Counted from the stretch's first letter, positions 35,840-48,934 are shown. The stretch: 64,000 nt of DNA from PVC group bacterium (ex Bugula neritina AB1) (GCA_001730085.1 MDLB01000108.1:1-64000), one strand, 5' to 3'. Notes: generated from the sequence alone by a model not told the origin. Program-made: numbers and translations.

Positions 35840-36268
35840 ATGGCCGATAAACCTGTAAAAGGATATATTAAGCTTCAGGTGCCTTCTGGACAGGCAAACC
35901 CAGCTCCTCCAGTTGGTCCAGCTCTTGGGCAGCATGGTGTTAACATTATGGAGTTTTGCAAAGCTTTTAATGACGCAACTAAAGATAATGCAGGGATGAT
36001 TGTTCCTGTTGTTATAACTGTTTATCAAGATAGAAGTTTTGATTTTGTTGTTAAATCGCCTCCTGCAGCTGTTTTGTTGAAAAAAGCTGTTGGTTTGGCA
36101 AAGGCGTCAGCTGTTCCTAACAGAGATAAAGTTGGAACAGTTACAAGGGCTCAGCTAGAGTCTATTGCCGAAACAAAAATGAAAGATTTGAATGTTCACA
36201 CGTTGGACCAAGCTGTTAAAGTTATTATGGGAACAGCAAGAAGCATGGGAATAGAGGTGGAATTGTGA
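35840..36268 (+). CDS. rplK: 50S ribosomal protein L11
   Basis: The 142 residues have the normal L11 length. The N-terminal motif [20 protein letters not shown] is unmistakable, and the C-terminal rRNA-binding domain ends in [13 protein letters not shown]11 shapes the GTPase-associated centre contacted by EF-Tu and EF-G. The ribosome site is AGGAGA. Its stop overlaps the rplA GTG by four bases. Confidence 0.97.
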   Translation: MADKPVKGYIKLQVPSGQANPAPPVGPALGQHGVNIMEFCKAFNDATKDNAGMIVPVVITVYQDRSFDFVVKSPPAAVLLKKAVGLAKASAVPNRDKVGTVTRAQLESIAETKMKDLNVHTLDQAVKVIMGTARSMGIEVEL

Positions 36269-36945
36269 AAAAAGTAAGTAAGCGCTTAAAGAAAGCAAGA
36301 GAAATGTATGATTCATCTGTTTCTTATAGTCTTCGTGATGCTGTGTCTTTGATCAAAAAACTGCCATTGGCATCTTTTGATGAGACCCTTGACTTGGCTT
36401 TTAAACTTGGTGTTGACGCAAGGCATGCTGATCAAGTTGTAAGAGGGGTTGTTGTTTTACCACATGGTTTAGGACGTTCACAGCGTGTTTTAGTTTTTGC
36501 CAAAGGTGAGAAGGCTCAGGAGGCTCAAAAGGCTGGTGCGGATTATGTCGGAGACCAAGACCTTATAGCTAAAATAGAGTCGGGCTGGTTGGACTTTGAT
36601 TCAGTTGTTGCTGTTCCAGAAATGATGAAAGATATAGCCAAAATAGGTCGTATCCTCGGAACTAAGGGTTTGATGCCTAATCCAAAGGTTGGAACTGTGA
36701 CTCAAAATATTGATCAGACAGTTAAAGAATTAAAGGCTGGTCGATTAAGCTTTAGGGTTAATAAGGCGAATGATATACATGTTCCTGTTGGGAAAGTTTC
36801 CTTTACGGAAGATTGTATTGTTGAGAATGTTGAGGCATTGATTGATGCGGTTGTTAAGGCTAAGCCTTCTGCTGCTAAAGGACAATATCTTCGAAAGATA
36901 AGTCTTTCTTCCACAATGGGTTGTGGTATTAAATTGAATATTTGA
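36265..36945 (+). CDS. rplA: 50S ribosomal protein L1
   Basis: The 226 residues start at a GTG overlapping rplK (GTGA). Family motifs include [28 protein letters not shown] and the C-terminal [11 protein letters not shown]1 forms the mobile L1 stalk near the E site, and in many bacteria it represses its own rplKA mRNA. No such leader site can be confirmed here. Confidence 0.97.
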   Translation: MKKVSKRLKKAREMYDSSVSYSLRDAVSLIKKLPLASFDETLDLAFKLGVDARHADQVVRGVVVLPHGLGRSQRVLVFAKGEKAQEAQKAGADYVGDQDLIAKIESGWLDFDSVVAVPEMMKDIAKIGRILGTKGLMPNPKVGTVTQNIDQTVKELKAGRLSFRVNKANDIHVPVGKVSFTEDCIVENVEALIDAVVKAKPSAAKGQYLRKISLSSTMGCGIKLNI

Positions 36946-36974
36946 CGGTATGTTTTTGTAAGGAGATGACGATC

Positions 36975-37502
36975 GTGCCAGGATTTGTCAACGACGAAAT
37001 AGTCAAGGTTTATCAGAAAAAACTAGAAGGGGCCACGGGTGTTGTTTTGACAGACCTTTGTGGTATGCCTGTTGCGACTAGTGATGAGGTTCGCTCTGGT
37101 TTTTTTAAAGCAGAAGGTTCTTTTTTTGTTGTTAAGAATCGGCTATTAAAAATTGTTTTAAAAAATAAGGGTTTTGAAGGTCTCGATGATGACTGTAAGG
37201 GAATGACGGGAGTTGTTGTTTTAAAGGATGAGCCTGTTGCCGTAGCTAAGGTGGTTCGAGACTTTGAAAAGAACATAGAGCAGTTTAAAATAAAAAAAGG
37301 ATATTTAGATGGAAGTCTACTTGATGCTTCAGACGTGAGGGAATTAGCGAAAATTCCTTCGAGAGAAGTATTACTTTCCAGACTTTTGATGTGTTTGAAT
37401 TCTCCCGTTTCGGGATTTGTAACTGTTTTGAGTGGCCTTTTAGGTAAAACAGTTAGAGTGTTTGATGCAATTAGAGAAGAAAAAGAAAAAAATGCGGAAT
37501 AG
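36975..37502 (+). CDS. rplJ: 50S ribosomal protein L10
   Basis: I start at the GTG at 36975 (MPGFVNDEIVKVYQKKL). TAAGGAG lies nine bases before it, and that same site is too close to the ATG at 36966. The 175 residues contain FFVVKNRLLKIVL and GMTGVVV, typical of L10, and a C-terminal L7/L12-binding helix. L10 anchors L7/L12 dimers at the stalk base. Confidence 0.95.
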   Translation: MPGFVNDEIVKVYQKKLEGATGVVLTDLCGMPVATSDEVRSGFFKAEGSFFVVKNRLLKIVLKNKGFEGLDDDCKGMTGVVVLKDEPVAVAKVVRDFEKNIEQFKIKKGYLDGSLLDASDVRELAKIPSREVLLSRLLMCLNSPVSGFVTVLSGLLGKTVRVFDAIREEKEKNAE

Positions 37503-37519
37503 CATTTTAGGAGGAAAAA

Positions 37520-37936
37520 ATGTCCGAAGAAACAAATAATGAAATAAAATTAACTCCTGGGATGGAAACTGTTGTTGAGCAGGTTGAAAACATGACTGTC
37601 CTTGAGTTGTCTAATCTTGTTAAGGTTTTGGAAGAAAAATTTGGCGTTAGTGCCGCAGCACCTGTTGCTGTTGCAGCTGCACCAGGTGGAGGTTCCGAGG
37701 GTGGAGAAGCTGCAGCTGCAGAGAAAACATCTTTTGATGTTATTTTAACATCTTTTGGATCTGGAAAAATTGGAGTTATTAAAGAAGTTCGTGGTTTAAC
37801 AGGCTTGGGGCTTAAAGAGGCTAAGGAACTCGTTGATGGTGTTCCTTCACCTTTAAAAGAAGGTGTTTCAAAAGAGGAAGCTGAAAAAATTAAAGCTGCA
37901 ATGGAAGGCGCAGGCGCTGCTGTTGAAGTTAAATAA
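37520..37936 (+). CDS. rplL: 50S ribosomal protein L7/L12
   Basis: The 138 residues show the N-terminal dimerisation domain ([19 protein letters not shown]), an alanine/glycine-rich hinge (about 50-70) and the conserved C-terminal domain [19 protein letters not shown]. It is slightly longer than usual because of an acidic N-terminus ([18 protein letters not shown]). AGGAGG precedes the start. The hairpin at 37962 follows. Confidence 0.97.
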   Translation: MSEETNNEIKLTPGMETVVEQVENMTVLELSNLVKVLEEKFGVSAAAPVAVAAAPGGGSEGGEAAAAEKTSFDVILTSFGSGKIGVIKEVRGLTGLGLKEAKELVDGVPSPLKEGVSKEEAEKIKAAMEGAGAAVEVK

Positions 37937-37961
37937 GCTTTCATAATATTTTGGTTTTAGA

Positions 37962-37998
37962 AAATCCGCTAGAGGAAGATTTCCCTCTATGCGGATTT
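37962..37998 (+). terminator. rplL-rpoB intergenic hairpin (attenuator-like)
   Basis: AAATCCGC-TAGAGG pairs with CCTCTA-(T)-GCGGATTT, 14 pairs with one bulged T and a loop of about eight bases. A short pyrimidine/T stretch (CTACCTTTTTA) follows. It lies 26 bases after rplL and about 40 before rpoB. That is the position of the partial terminator and processing site that lowers rpoBC output in other bacteria (inference). Confidence 0.65.
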
Positions 37999-38039
37999 CT
38001 ACCTTTTTATTAATTTGTAAAAGCCTGTAGGAGATTTGA

Positions 38040-41000
38040 ATGAGCATAGAAAAAGCTGAAAATATTCGTTCTTATGCGAAGTTGGTTGACAAAGTAAATA
38101 TTCCATTTTTATTGCATACGCAAATGGCTTCTTATGACCATTTTCTTAAAAAAGGTATCAAAGAAGTTTTTAAAGAAGTATTTCCCATTGAAAGCTATGA
38201 TGAAAACTTTGTTTTGCAATTTGTTAAATATCGCTTTGATGCTCCCAAATATGACATTGAGGAATGTCGTAGAAGAGGGTTAACATATGCCTCTGCTCTT
38301 AAGGTTCTTCTAAGTTTAAAATGCCAAGGTGATGATGTTCGAGAACAAGAAATATATCTTGGAGATATACCTCTTATAACAAATACAGGTGGATTTGTCA
38401 TTAATGGTGCCGAGAGAGTTGTTGTTAGTCAGTTGCAACGTTCTCCAGGAGTGTTTTTTGAAAAAAAGACACAGCCTAATGAGAAAAGAGTTTTTTCTTC
38501 CAAAATTATACCTTATAGAGGTGCTTGGATAGAATTTGAATTTGATGAAAATGACACTCTTTACATTTATATTGATCGTCGTCGTAAAATGATTGGGACA
38601 ACTTTTTTTAGAGCCTTAGGATATGCTACAGATAAAGATATTTTAGAGCTTTTTTACGAAACAGAAGTTATTGATATTTCAAAACTTACGGACTTGTCAA
38701 ACCTTGTTGGTCGCCGTCTTTTAGAGCCTATTGCTGATCCTAATACTGGAGAAGTTTATATAGAGACATTGGAGCCTATTCGTTCTGAACAAGCCAAAGC
38801 TTTAGTTAAAGCAGGTATAAAAGAACTCTCTTTACTCTGTACAGATGGTGATTCTTCTATTATTACAACTTTGCAAAAAGATACAAAAAAGACAGTTGAT
38901 GATGCGTTGATAGATATTTTTCGTCGCATGAGACCAGGTGACCCATCTACTGTTGAAAATTCAAAAGGATTGCTTCAGAGATTGTTTTTCGATCCGAAGA
39001 GATATGACTTGGCTAAAGTGGGTCGTTTTAAACTTAACAAGAAATTAGACTTAGATGTTCCTGAAACTCAGACAATTTTGAGAAAACAAGATATTGTTGA
39101 GGTTGTTAAGTATTTAATAAAGGTTAAAAATGGACAAGGAGCCTTTGATGATATAGATCATTTGGGAAATCGTCGTGTTATAACTGTTGGAGAACTTGTT
39201 CAGAATCAATTAAGAATTGGTCTTGTTAGATTAGAGCGTTCAGTTAGAGAAAGAATGTCTTTGCAAGATGCTGAAAGAATGCTTCCTCATAACCTTATTA
39301 ATTCAAAAATGGTTTCTGCGACGGTTAAAGACTTTTTTCAAAGAAGCCAATTGTCTCAGTTTATGGATCAGGTTAATCCGCTTGCTGAATTGACACACAA
39401 GAGACGTTTGAGTGCCTTGGGACCTGGAGGTTTAAGTAGAGAGCGTGCAGGTTTTGAAGTGCGAGATGTTCATCATTCTCATTATGGGCGTATATGTCCT
39501 ATTGAAACTCCTGAAGGACCTAATATTGGGCTTATTTCTTCTCTCGGTACTTATGCTAGGGTTGATCAATATGGTTTTATTGAGACACCTTACTTTAAAG
39601 TGGTTGATGGTCAAGTGACAAAAGAGTTGGAATACTTATCTGCAGATAGAGAAGATAAGTATGTTGTTGCGCAGGCGAGTACACCTATTGACGAAAATGG
39701 TTACTTTGTTGAAAAAGAAGTTTCTTGTCGATCTCTAGATAATTATCCTATTGTTCCTGCTAAAAAAGTTGACTATATGGATGTTTCGCCTAAACAGCTT
39801 GTTTCTCTTGGAACATCTTTGATTCCTTTTTTAGAGCATGATGATGCGAATAGAGCTTTGATGGGATCGAACATGCAACGACAAGCTGTTCCTCTTTTGG
39901 CAACAGATGAACCTTGTGTTGCGACAGGGATGGAAGCTAAAGCCGCTATCGACTCTGGTGCAGTTATTGTTGCTAAATATTCTGGTAAAGTTGTAAAAGT
40001 TGATGCCAGTGAGATTGTTGTTTCAACGAAAATGTGTGACTATGTCTATAATCTTAGAAAATTTCAGAGGTCTAATGCCGGTACATGTATAAATCAGAGA
40101 CCATTGGTGAAGTTAGGGGATAAGGTCAAAAAAGGTGATGTTTTGGCTGATGGTCCTGCCACCGAGAATGGTCGTTTGGCTTTGGGTCGAAATATTCTAG
40201 TTGCCTTCATGTCTTGGGGTGGATATAACTTTGAAGATGCTATTTTGGTGAATGAAAATCTCGTAAAAAATGATGTCTATACCTCTGTCCATATCGAAGA
40301 GTTTTCTGTTGAAGCTAGAGATACGAAGCTTGGAGAAGAGGAAATAACCAGTGATATACCAAGTGTGAATGAGGATGCTTTACGTAATTTAGATAAAGAT
40401 GGTGTTGTTCGTGTTGGTGCGGAAGTTTTCCCCGGAGACATGTTGGTTGGGAAGGTTACTCCTAAAACAGAGACGGAGTTAACCCCTGAAGAAAAACTAC
40501 TGAGAGCTATCTTTGGAGAGAAAGCTAGTGAAGTTAGAGATGCTTCTTTAACTGTTCCTTCAGGTGTTGAAGGGATTGTTTTAAATACAAAAGTTTTTTC
40601 TAGAAAAGAGAAGGATCTTTCACCAGATCAGCGAGCAGAAGAAAAAGATGCTGCTGATCGGATTGCCAAAGAATATGATCAATCTATTGAAGAAGTTAAA
40701 CAGTTTCTGCTTGATAGGTTGGAGGATCTTATTCTTGATCAAAAGCTTGCTGAAAACTTTTCTGATAAAGATAAAAATGTTTTGATTAAAGCGAATAAAC
40801 CTTTGACTAAAAAAGATCTTGTACATTTTTTAGATTCAGATATTTCTGAGGTCGCTTTTAAAGATGATCAAAACTTGACAAGTAGTTTTCATATTTTGAT
40901 GGCGATACAAAAGCAAAGATTGGAAGAACTCCGGACACAAAAAGAGAGAGAAGTTGGTCGATTTTTTAGAGGGGATGAATTGCCCCCAGGAGTTATAAAG

Positions 41001-41789
41001 GTTGTTAAAGTTTATGTTGCTTGTACAAGGCGTTTGTCTGTAGGTGATAAAATGGCTGGTCGACATGGGAATAAAGGTGTTGTTGCTAAAATTCTTCCAG
41101 AAGAAGAAATGCCATTTCTTTCAGATGGAACCCCTGTTGATATTATATTAAATCCCTTAGGTGTACCTTCTCGAATGAATTTAGGTCAAATCTTAGAAAC
41201 ACACTTAGGGTTTGCTGCTAAAAACTTAGGAGTCATCGCTCAAACTCCTATTTTTGACAGTGCCACTGAAGAAAATATTCGAGCTTTGTTGAGAGAGGCT
41301 AGGGATACTTTTCCTGATAAAGACTATATTGATGAAACAGGAAGCTCGTATCTTTATGATGGTAGAACCGGAGAGCGTTTTTCTCAAAAAGTTACTGTTG
41401 GGTATATGTATATGTTGAAATTGGCACACCTTGTGGATGATAAGATTCATGCTAGGTCTATTGGGCCCTACTCCTTGGTTACACAGCAACCTTTGGGTGG
41501 AAAGGCTCAATTTGGTGGTCAAAGATTTGGAGAAATGGAAGTGTGGGCTTTGGAAGCTTATGGTGCAGCATATGTTCTTCAAGAAATGTTAACTGTAAAA
41601 AGTGATGATGTTTTTGGGCGAGCTAAAATGTATGAATCTATTGTTAAAGGTGAAAATATTTTGAAATGTGGAACACCAGAATCATTCAATGTTCTTATAA
41701 AAGAATTGCAAAGTTTGGCTTTAGATGCTCGTGCGGCCCATCTGGAACAAGTGACCACTTTGGAAGAAAAAGGAGAGTCAAATGAGTAG
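38040..41789 (+). CDS. rpoB: DNA-directed RNA polymerase beta subunit
   Basis: The 1249 residues cover the full beta subunit. Visible landmarks are [13 protein letters not shown], the rifampicin region [60 protein letters not shown] and the C-terminal [26 protein letters not shown]. The rifampicin cluster matches a sensitive type (Q, D, H and S present at the usual places by eye). Its stop lies eight bases inside rpoC. AGGAGA precedes the start. Confidence 0.98.
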   Translation: MSIEKAENIRSYAKLVDKVNIPFLLHTQMASYDHFLKKGIKEVFKEVFPIESYDENFVLQFVKYRFDAPKYDIEECRRRGLTYASALKVLLSLKCQGDDVREQEIYLGDIPLITNTGGFVINGAERVVVSQLQRSPGVFFEKKTQPNEKRVFSSKIIPYRGAWIEFEFDENDTLYIYIDRRRKMIGTTFFRALGYATDKDILELFYETEVIDISKLTDLSNLVGRRLLEPIADPNTGEVYIETLEPIRSEQAKALVKAGIKELSLLCTDGDSSIITTLQKDTKKTVDDALIDIFRRMRPGDPSTVENSKGLLQRLFFDPKRYDLAKVGRFKLNKKLDLDVPETQTILRKQDIVEVVKYLIKVKNGQGAFDDIDHLGNRRVITVGELVQNQLRIGLVRLERSVRERMSLQDAERMLPHNLINSKMVSATVKDFFQRSQLSQFMDQVNPLAELTHKRRLSALGPGGLSRERAGFEVRDVHHSHYGRICPIETPEGPNIGLISSLGTYARVDQYGFIETPYFKVVDGQVTKELEYLSADREDKYVVAQASTPIDENGYFVEKEVSCRSLDNYPIVPAKKVDYMDVSPKQLVSLGTSLIPFLEHDDANRALMGSNMQRQAVPLLATDEPCVATGMEAKAAIDSGAVIVAKYSGKVVKVDASEIVVSTKMCDYVYNLRKFQRSNAGTCINQRPLVKLGDKVKKGDVLADGPATENGRLALGRNILVAFMSWGGYNFEDAILVNENLVKNDVYTSVHIEEFSVEARDTKLGEEEITSDIPSVNEDALRNLDKDGVVRVGAEVFPGDMLVGKVTPKTETELTPEEKLLRAIFGEKASEVRDASLTVPSGVEGIVLNTKVFSRKEKDLSPDQRAEEKDAADRIAKEYDQSIEEVKQFLLDRLEDLILDQKLAENFSDKDKNVLIKANKPLTKKDLVHFLDSDISEVAFKDDQNLTSSFHILMAIQKQRLEELRTQKEREVGRFFRGDELPPGVIKVVKVYVACTRRLSVGDKMAGRHGNKGVVAKILPEEEMPFLSDGTPVDIILNPLGVPSRMNLGQILETHLGFAAKNLGVIAQTPIFDSATEENIRALLREARDTFPDKDYIDETGSSYLYDGRTGERFSQKVTVGYMYMLKLAHLVDDKIHARSIGPYSLVTQQPLGGKAQFGGQRFGEMEVWALEAYGAAYVLQEMLTVKSDDVFGRAKMYESIVKGENILKCGTPESFNVLIKELQSLALDARAAHLEQVTTLEEKGESNE

Positions 41790-44700
41790 CAAGAATGTTA
41801 ATACTTTTGATTGTGTAACAATTGGTTTGGCGTCTCCTGAAAAGATCTTAGACTGGTCTTATGGGGAGGTAAAGAAAACAGAAACAATTAACTATAGGAC
41901 ATTTCGTACAGAAAGAGATGGCTTATTTTGTGAAAAAATCTTTGGTCCAAGCAAGGATTGGGAATGTTTCTGTGGAAAATATAAAAGAATTAAACACAAA
42001 GGTGTTGTTTGTAGTCGCTGTGAAGTTGAAGTGACTTTGTCAAAAGTTCGACGAGAGAGAATGGGACATATAAAACTTGTTTCTCCTGTTGTTCACGTCT
42101 GGTTTTTTAAGACACCTCCTAGCCGTTTAGGTACCTTATTGGAAATGTCTTTAAGGTCTTTGGAAAGAGTTATCTATTTTGAAGAAAGAATTGTTTTAGA
42201 TCCAGGTGAAACTCCTTTGGAAGAAAAGCAATTGCTTTCAGAAGTAGAATATCAAGATTTTCGTAACAGATACGGGAATGCTTTTAAGGTTGGTATAGGT
42301 GCAGAAGCTATTGGAGAGCTTTTGAAGAAAGTTGATTTAGCTGCAATGTGCGTTAAATTGCGAGATGCTATTGAAAAAACAAACTCTAAGCAAGTTAAGA
42401 TAAAAATTGCTAAGAGCTTAGAAGTCGTAGAGTCATTTAGAATGTCTAGTAATAAACCTGAGTGGATGTTGATGGATTTGGTTCCAGTTATTCCTCCTGA
42501 CTTGAGACCATTGGTTCCCTTAGATGGTGGTCGTTTCGCTAGTTCAGATCTTAATGATCTTTACAGAAGAGTTATAAATCGTAATAACCGCTTGAAAAGA
42601 TTGCTATATCTTAAAGCTCCTGAGGTTATTCTTAATAATGAAAAAAGAATGTTACAAGAAGCTGTTGATGCACTTTTTGATAATGGTAAACATGGTAGAC
42701 CTGTTCTTGGAGCTGGAAATCGCCCATTAAAGTCCTTGAGTGATATGTTAAAAGGTAAGCAAGGTCGTTTCCGTCAAAACCTTTTAGGGAAGCGAGTTGA
42801 CTATTCTGGAAGATCGGTTGTAGTTGTTGGCCCAGAGTTAAAACTAGATCAATGTGGGGTCCCAAAGAAAATGGCTTTGGAGCTTTTTGAACCTTTTATT
42901 ATCCGTCGACTGCGAGAGAAAGGCTTTGTCCATACGATCAAATCAGCGCGAAAGATGCTTGATTGTGTTCATCCAGAAGTTTGGGATATTCTAGAAGAAG
43001 TTATTAAGGAGCACCCTGTTATGTTGAACAGAGCTCCGACACTTCACCGCTTGGGGATTCAGGCTTTTGAACCTGTTTTAGTCGAAGGGAAAGCTATTAA
43101 GGTTCACCCTCTTGTTTGTACAGCTTTTAATGCAGATTTTGATGGGGATCAAATGGCTATTCATGTGCCTCTATCTTTAGAAGCTCAAATGGAATGTCGT
43201 GTTCTGATGTTGTCAAAAAATAATATTTTTGCTCCTTCTAATGGACATCCCATAACAACTCCTACACAGGATATGGTTTTAGGTATTTATTATCTGACCA
43301 AGGATAGATCTGGTTTGATTGGAGAAGGTTTGAGCTTTCGTAATTCGAGTGAGGTTCTTTTAGCAAAAGAAGAGAAAGCTGTTGAATTACATACTAAAAT
43401 CAAAATCCTGCATAAAGGAAAATTGCTTGATACTACGGTTGGACGGACCATCTTGCAGGACATTTTGCCAGAAGAAATGGACTTTATTGATCATACGGTT
43501 GATAAAAAAAGATTGAGTGGTTTGATCAATGACTGTTATAAGCGTTGTGGACATGATCGAACTGTTCAGCTTTTAGATGATTTGAAAGAAGTTGGTTTTG
43601 AGCAGGCAACATTAGCTGGTGTTTCTATATCTATTGAAAATATTAAGATACCGAATGAAAAGATTGATTATCTAGATGCTGCTCATAAAGAAACTCAAGG
43701 CTTAAGAGCTCAGTATCAGCAGGGTTTGATAACTAATGCTGAGAGGCATAATAAAGTTATCGATATTTGGACAGAAACGACTGAAAATGTTGCTAACACT
43801 ATGTTCGAAACGATTAAAGAAGATAAACAAGAAGGTATTCCTCTGAACTCTGTTTATATAATGGCTGATTCAGGAGCTAGAGGTAGTAAGGCTCAGATTC
43901 GTCAGTTGGCTGGAATGAGAGGCTTGATGGCGAAACCTTCTGGAGAAATTATTGAGTTTCCAATAACATCGAACTTTCGTGAAGGTTTAACCGTTTTGGA
44001 ATACTTTATTTCAACACACGGTGCACGAAAAGGTTTGGCAGATACAGCTCTTAAAACAGCCGACTCTGGTTATTTGACTCGTAGGCTTGTTGATGCTGCT
44101 CAAGATGTTATTGTTAAAGAACAGGACTGTAAAACTTTAAATGGGATTCTTATGGATGCTATCGTTGAAGGAGAGAATGTTGTTGTTCCTCTAAAAGATC
44201 GTATTGTTGGAAGGATAGCCCTAGATAATATTGTTGATGTTGTTTCTGATAAGAAAATCGTATCAGTTGGAGATATTATTACAGAAGAAATTGCCGATAA
44301 AATTGAAGAGATGGGGATAGAGCGTATTAAGATACGTTCAGTTCTTACGTGCGAAATGTATCATGGTATTTGTGCGAAGTGTTATGGGAAAGACTTGGCA
44401 AGAGGGTACTTGGTTGAACAGGGGACAGCCGTCGGAGTTATTGCGGCCCAGTCGATTGGAGAACCAGGGACACAGCTAACCATGCGTACTTTTCACATTG
44501 GAGGTGCTGCAAGTAGAATTGTTGAAGAGTCTGAAATCAAGTCAAATAAAAAGGGTTCTATAAAGTACCATAACCTTCGAACAGTAGTTAACAAAGATAA
44601 AAAAATAGTTGTTTTGAACCGGAATGCAGAAGTTACCATTTCTGATGATGAGAGTCGGGTTCTGCAACGTCATTTGATTCCTGCTGGTGCTTTTTTACAC

Positions 44701-45813
44701 TTTTCAGAGGGCGACCAAATAGAAAGAGGTGATATTTTAGCAGAATGGGATTCTCATTCATTGCCGATGGTGACCGAGGTTGCTGGAAAAATTCGATTCG
44801 AAGATATTATTAAAGATGTTACTATGCATATGGAGAAAGATCCAGTTACAGGTGTTGTTGAAATCGTTATTCTTGAGCATCGAGAAGATTTATATCCTCA
44901 AATTTTTGTTGAAAGTGATGAAGGTGAATCTCTAGGGGTATATAGTATCCCTGCAGGAGCTCATATTTTAGTGAAGGATGGGGATATGGTTCAAGCTGGT
45001 GATATTTTGGCGAAAACAACAAGGCAGGCTTCCCGTACGCGAGATATTACTGGGGGGCTCCCTCGAGTTGCAGAGCTATTTGAGGCGCGGAAACCTAAAA
45101 ATCCAGCTATTATAGCGGAGATTTCTGGAACTGTTGACTTTGCTGGATATGCTAAGGGTATGCGTAAGATCATAGTTAATGGTGAAACAGGAACACAAAA
45201 AGAATATCTTATTCCTTACAGTAAACACTTGTTAGTTTATAAAGGTGATCATATTCACGCGGGAGAGCCTTTGACAGATGGCCCTATTGCTCCTCACGAT
45301 ATTCTTAGGGTTAGAGGTGATAGAGCGTTACAAGACTACCTTGTTAATGAAATACAAGAGGTTTATCGTCTTCAGGGTGTTACCATTAATGATAAACATA
45401 TTGAGGTGATTGTGCGTCAAATGTTAAAGAAAGTTCGTATAGAGGACTCAGGAGATACCTCTCTTCTTGTTGGAGCTCATGCTGATAAAATGAAGTTTAA
45501 ACAAGAAAATGAGAAAGCTATTGAAGCTGGAAAAAGACCTGCTCGTGCTGAACAAATTTTACTGGGGATCACAAAAACTTCTTTGAATACTGAAAGTTTT
45601 ATTTCTGCAGCTTCTTTTCAAGAAACAACAAAAGTCTTGACACGTGCTGCAGCTGCGGGACAAGTCGATCAATTGATTGGTTTGAAAGAGAATGTGATTA
45701 TGGGACATTTGGTTCCAGCTGGAACAGGTTATAAAACGGTGGAAGTTCATCAATCTCTTTTTCCTTCTTCGGATAAGTTGAAGGAAGATAAAGAAAGTGA
45801 TAAATTATCCTAA
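41782..45813 (+). CDS. rpoC: DNA-directed RNA polymerase beta-prime subunit
   Basis: The 1343 residues form a single-polypeptide beta-prime. N-terminal zinc site C-x-C...C-x2-C ([14 protein letters not shown]) is near 65-85. [19 protein letters not shown] and the catalytic [16 protein letters not shown] (metal-binding aspartates) follow. The second zinc site is [13 protein letters not shown], and the bridge helix and trigger loop regions include [16 protein letters not shown]. The start overlaps rpoB by eight bases; rpsL follows after 30 bases. Confidence 0.98.
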   Translation: MSSKNVNTFDCVTIGLASPEKILDWSYGEVKKTETINYRTFRTERDGLFCEKIFGPSKDWECFCGKYKRIKHKGVVCSRCEVEVTLSKVRRERMGHIKLVSPVVHVWFFKTPPSRLGTLLEMSLRSLERVIYFEERIVLDPGETPLEEKQLLSEVEYQDFRNRYGNAFKVGIGAEAIGELLKKVDLAAMCVKLRDAIEKTNSKQVKIKIAKSLEVVESFRMSSNKPEWMLMDLVPVIPPDLRPLVPLDGGRFASSDLNDLYRRVINRNNRLKRLLYLKAPEVILNNEKRMLQEAVDALFDNGKHGRPVLGAGNRPLKSLSDMLKGKQGRFRQNLLGKRVDYSGRSVVVVGPELKLDQCGVPKKMALELFEPFIIRRLREKGFVHTIKSARKMLDCVHPEVWDILEEVIKEHPVMLNRAPTLHRLGIQAFEPVLVEGKAIKVHPLVCTAFNADFDGDQMAIHVPLSLEAQMECRVLMLSKNNIFAPSNGHPITTPTQDMVLGIYYLTKDRSGLIGEGLSFRNSSEVLLAKEEKAVELHTKIKILHKGKLLDTTVGRTILQDILPEEMDFIDHTVDKKRLSGLINDCYKRCGHDRTVQLLDDLKEVGFEQATLAGVSISIENIKIPNEKIDYLDAAHKETQGLRAQYQQGLITNAERHNKVIDIWTETTENVANTMFETIKEDKQEGIPLNSVYIMADSGARGSKAQIRQLAGMRGLMAKPSGEIIEFPITSNFREGLTVLEYFISTHGARKGLADTALKTADSGYLTRRLVDAAQDVIVKEQDCKTLNGILMDAIVEGENVVVPLKDRIVGRIALDNIVDVVSDKKIVSVGDIITEEIADKIEEMGIERIKIRSVLTCEMYHGICAKCYGKDLARGYLVEQGTAVGVIAAQSIGEPGTQLTMRTFHIGGAASRIVEESEIKSNKKGSIKYHNLRTVVNKDKKIVVLNRNAEVTISDDESRVLQRHLIPAGAFLHFSEGDQIERGDILAEWDSHSLPMVTEVAGKIRFEDIIKDVTMHMEKDPVTGVVEIVILEHREDLYPQIFVESDEGESLGVYSIPAGAHILVKDGDMVQAGDILAKTTRQASRTRDITGGLPRVAELFEARKPKNPAIIAEISGTVDFAGYAKGMRKIIVNGETGTQKEYLIPYSKHLLVYKGDHIHAGEPLTDGPIAPHDILRVRGDRALQDYLVNEIQEVYRLQGVTINDKHIEVIVRQMLKKVRIEDSGDTSLLVGAHADKMKFKQENEKAIEAGKRPARAEQILLGITKTSLNTESFISAASFQETTKVLTRAAAAGQVDQLIGLKENVIMGHLVPAGTGYKTVEVHQSLFPSSDKLKEDKESDKLS

Positions 45814-45843
45814 AAAAGTTTGACAATAAGAAAGGGGTATCAT

Positions 45844-46215
45844 ATGCCTACAATTAACCAACTGGTTCGCAAGGGAAGAAAAAGAACCTTTACTAAAAAG
45901 AAGTCACCAGCTTTGGAAGGGTGTGCCTTTAAAAGGGGAGTTTGTTTGCAAGTTAAAACAGCGACACCGAAAAAGCCTAACTCGGCATTGAGAAAAATAG
46001 CTAGGGTAAGAATCTCTAATGGAATGGAAGTTACAGCTTATATTCCAGGTGAAGGTCATAATTTGCAAGAACACTCAATTGTTTTATTGAAGGGTGGTCG
46101 TCGTTTGGATTTACCAGGTGTTAGATATATTGTTGTGAGGGGAGCTTTAGATACAGCCGGTGTGACGGATAGGAAGACGAGCCGTTCTTTGTATGGTTTG
46201 AAGAAACCCAAGTAA
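45844..46215 (+). CDS. rpsL: 30S ribosomal protein S12
   Basis: The ATG at 45844 ([13 protein letters not shown]) has an AAAGGGG ribosome site and gives 123 residues; a TTG eight codons earlier is open but not used. Decoding-centre motifs are [11 protein letters not shown] (with the streptomycin-site lysine) and [10 protein letters not shown]. It follows rpoC closely, so the str genes appear joined to the rpoBC transcript. Confidence 0.97.
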   Translation: MPTINQLVRKGRKRTFTKKKSPALEGCAFKRGVCLQVKTATPKKPNSALRKIARVRISNGMEVTAYIPGEGHNLQEHSIVLLKGGRRLDLPGVRYIVVRGALDTAGVTDRKTSRSLYGLKKPK

Positions 46216-46241
46216 AAATTATTATAGGAGATTAGTCGTAT

Positions 46242-46715
46242 ATGTCTAGACGTAGAGCGGTTGTTAAGAGAGAGGTTTTACCTGATCCCAAGTTTTGTAG
46301 TAAAAAAGTTTCTAAGTTCATAAACATGATTATGTTAAACGGCAAAAAGAGTTTGGCCGAAAAAATTGTTTATGCGGCGTTGGATATTTTGGACGCTAAG
46401 GTTAAAGATGAAACACCATTGGAAGTTTTTGAAACTTCTTTGAAAAATGTTAGTCCTCAGTTGGAAGTGAAGTCTCGACGTGTAGGAGGGGCTACATATC
46501 AAGTGCCTTGTGAAGTTATTCCACATAGGTCTTTGGGTTTAGCTATGAGGTGGATCATTTCTCACTCTCGCTCACGTGCAGGTCAGAATATGCAAGAAAA
46601 ATTAGCAGCAGAATTACTAGATGCCTATAATGGCACGGGTGCTTCTATTAAAAAGAAAGATGACACACATAAGATGGCAGAAGCCAACAAAGCTTTCGCG
46701 CATTTTCGCTGGTAA
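46242..46715 (+). CDS. rpsG: 30S ribosomal protein S7
   Basis: The 157 residues have normal length and start [18 protein letters not shown]. Conserved [11 protein letters not shown] and the C-terminal [21 protein letters not shown] are present. S7 nucleates the 30S head and lies at the E site. It sits between rpsL and fusA in standard str order. Confidence 0.97.
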   Translation: MSRRRAVVKREVLPDPKFCSKKVSKFINMIMLNGKKSLAEKIVYAALDILDAKVKDETPLEVFETSLKNVSPQLEVKSRRVGGATYQVPCEVIPHRSLGLAMRWIISHSRSRAGQNMQEKLAAELLDAYNGTGASIKKKDDTHKMAEANKAFAHFRW

Positions 46716-46748
46716 TTTTAAAACGGATACCAAGATGGAGAAAATTTT

Positions 46749-48821
46749 ATGAGTAGTGACTTAAAAAAAGTCAGAAACGTGGGTATTATGGCCCATATTG
46801 ACGCCGGAAAGACAACCACAACCGAAAGAATTTTATATTACACAGGTCGTTCTCACAAGATTGGTGAGGTTCATGATGGTAACGCCACAATGGACTGGAT
46901 GGAGCAAGAGCAAGAGAGAGGAATAACAATTACCTCTGCTGCGACAACTTGTTTTTGGGGAGATACTCGGATTAACATAATAGATACCCCTGGACACGTT
47001 GACTTTACGGTTGAAGTTGAGAGATCCTTGAGGGTTTTAGATGGATCTGTTGCTGTTTTTTGTGCTGTTGGTGGTGTTGAGCCTCAGTCAGAAACCGTTT
47101 GGAGACAAGCTGATCAGTATGGTGTTCCTAGGATAGCTTTTATCAATAAAATGGACCGTTCTGGAGCTGATTTTTTTAATGCGTTTAAAACAATTCGTGA
47201 ACGTTTAGGAGCTAATCCTGTAGCTATTCAGCTTCCAATAGGTGCCGAGAATGATTTTCAAGGAGTGATTGACTTAGTCGAGCAACAAGAAATCATATAT
47301 CAGGGGGATGATCTTGGTGCAACATTCGAAAAGAAAGATATTTCAGATGCTTATCTTGAGCAAGTCGAGAAGTATCGAGGGATAATGTTGGAATCTTTGG
47401 CGGAAGAAGATGAAGACTTTATGGAAAAGTTTTTGGAAGGAGAAGAGTTATCTACTGCTTATATAAAAGAAACTATACGAAAACTTACTTTGGCCAATAA
47501 GATTAATCCTGTTCTTTGTGGTAGTGCCTTTAAGAACAAAGGTGTTCAAATGTTGCTTGATGCGGTTGTTGATTTTTTACCTTCACCTATTGATATTCCT
47601 GCGATAAAAGGTGTTGATGCGATGGATGCAGAGATTGAGATTGAAAGAAAACCCGATCCTAAAGAATCTTTTTCTGCTTTGGCTTTTAAAATCATGACAG
47701 ACCCTTATGTGGGACGTCTTATATTTATCCGTGTCTACTCAGGTGAATTGAAGTCAGGTTCTTATGTTTATAATTCTGTTTCAGGAACAAAAGAAAGAAT
47801 CGGTCGTATTTTGGAAATGCATGCCAATAATCGTAATGAAATTGAAACAGTTTCTGCAGGAAATATTGCGGCGGTTGTTGGTTTGAAAAAGACCAAAACA
47901 GGAGACACTTTGTGTGATGAAGACTCTAAAGTGATTCTTGAATCTATGGACTTTCCTGAATCGGTTATTTCGATGGCTATTGAGCCTAAGACTAAGGCGG
48001 ATAGGGATAAGCTTGCAGAGGCGATGCAGCGTTTAGCTGAAGAAGATCCTACGTTTAGAGTTTCTTCCGACCATGAAACAGGTCAGACGATTATTTCAGG
48101 TATGGGAGAGTTACACTTAGAGGTTATTAAAGATAGGATGTTTCGCGAATTTAAAGTTGAAGCGAATGTTGGTAAACCTCAAGTTGCTTACAAGGAAACT
48201 ATAACAAGTAAAGTTGATATTGAAGGTAAGCATATACAGCAAAGTGGTGGACGAGGTCAATACGGGCACGTTAAAATGATTGTCGAGCCTCAGGAAAGCG
48301 GTAAAGGTTTTGAATTTGAAAATAAAATCGTTGGTGGATCTATCCCTAAAGAATATATTCCTGCTGTGGAAAAAGGTATAGTTGGTGCTATGGATAATGG
48401 GGTTTTAGCTGGTTATCCTGTCGTCGATGTTAAAGTGACTTTATATGATGGATCTTTTCACGATGTGGATTCTTCTGAAATGGCTTTTCAAATTGCTGGT
48501 TCTAAGGGATTTAAAGAGGCCTGTCGTAAAGCTAATCCTATTTTGCTGGAACCTATCATGAAAGTTGAAGTTGTAACTCCAGAAGAGTATATGGGAGATG
48601 TTATTGGAGACATGAACTCACGTAGAGGAAGAGTTGAATCTATGGAAGATAAAGGTGCTGCTAAATCTGTGAGAGCAGAAGTTCCTTTAGCGAGTATGTT
48701 TGGATATGCAACTTCATTAAGATCTTTGTCTTCTGGTAGAGCAAGTTTTTCAATGGAACCATACTGTTATCGTCAGGTGCCTAAAAACGTGCAAGAAGAA
48801 ATAGTTTCTGCAGATTCTTGA
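46749..48821 (+). CDS. fusA: Elongation factor G
   Basis: GTPase that drives ribosomal translocation. The 690 residues carry G motifs [23 protein letters not shown] and [10 protein letters not shown]. They also carry the [10 protein letters not shown] switch, domain [17 protein letters not shown] and the C-terminal [18 protein letters not shown]. It is one continuous copy with no defects. A 169-base gap with its own promoter separates it from tuf2. Confidence 0.98.
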   Translation: MSSDLKKVRNVGIMAHIDAGKTTTTERILYYTGRSHKIGEVHDGNATMDWMEQEQERGITITSAATTCFWGDTRINIIDTPGHVDFTVEVERSLRVLDGSVAVFCAVGGVEPQSETVWRQADQYGVPRIAFINKMDRSGADFFNAFKTIRERLGANPVAIQLPIGAENDFQGVIDLVEQQEIIYQGDDLGATFEKKDISDAYLEQVEKYRGIMLESLAEEDEDFMEKFLEGEELSTAYIKETIRKLTLANKINPVLCGSAFKNKGVQMLLDAVVDFLPSPIDIPAIKGVDAMDAEIEIERKPDPKESFSALAFKIMTDPYVGRLIFIRVYSGELKSGSYVYNSVSGTKERIGRILEMHANNRNEIETVSAGNIAAVVGLKKTKTGDTLCDEDSKVILESMDFPESVISMAIEPKTKADRDKLAEAMQRLAEEDPTFRVSSDHETGQTIISGMGELHLEVIKDRMFREFKVEANVGKPQVAYKETITSKVDIEGKHIQQSGGRGQYGHVKMIVEPQESGKGFEFENKIVGGSIPKEYIPAVEKGIVGAMDNGVLAGYPVVDVKVTLYDGSFHDVDSSEMAFQIAGSKGFKEACRKANPILLEPIMKVEVVTPEEYMGDVIGDMNSRRGRVESMEDKGAAKSVRAEVPLASMFGYATSLRSLSSGRASFSMEPYCYRQVPKNVQEEIVSADS

Positions 48822-48906
48822 TTTTAAATTTGTACTTTTTGCCGCCATTAGTGCTGCTTTTTTTGGTACAATAAGAAGTTAAAAAAAATATTCAGATGAA
48901 AAACAG

Positions 48907-48934
48907 TTGACATTTAAAAAGTTTTTGATATAAT
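48907..48934 (+). promoter_or_regulatory. Strong promoter for tuf2 and the S10-spc-alpha genes
   Basis: TTGACA (48907-48912), 16 bases, then TATAAT (48929-48934): both hexamers are perfect consensus. The predicted start near 48941 is about 50 bases before the tuf2 GTG. This is the only clear promoter seen between fusA and the end of the window. Confidence 0.8.

Noticed and set aside
37507-37944. 145-codon open frame antisense to rplL
   Set aside because: It mirrors the alanine-rich hinge and codon bias of rplL. The P/S/T/A-rich translation has no family features.
48838-48865. Terminator between fusA and tuf2
   Set aside because: The GCCGC and GCTGC arms do not pair well; only the T-run is suggestive.
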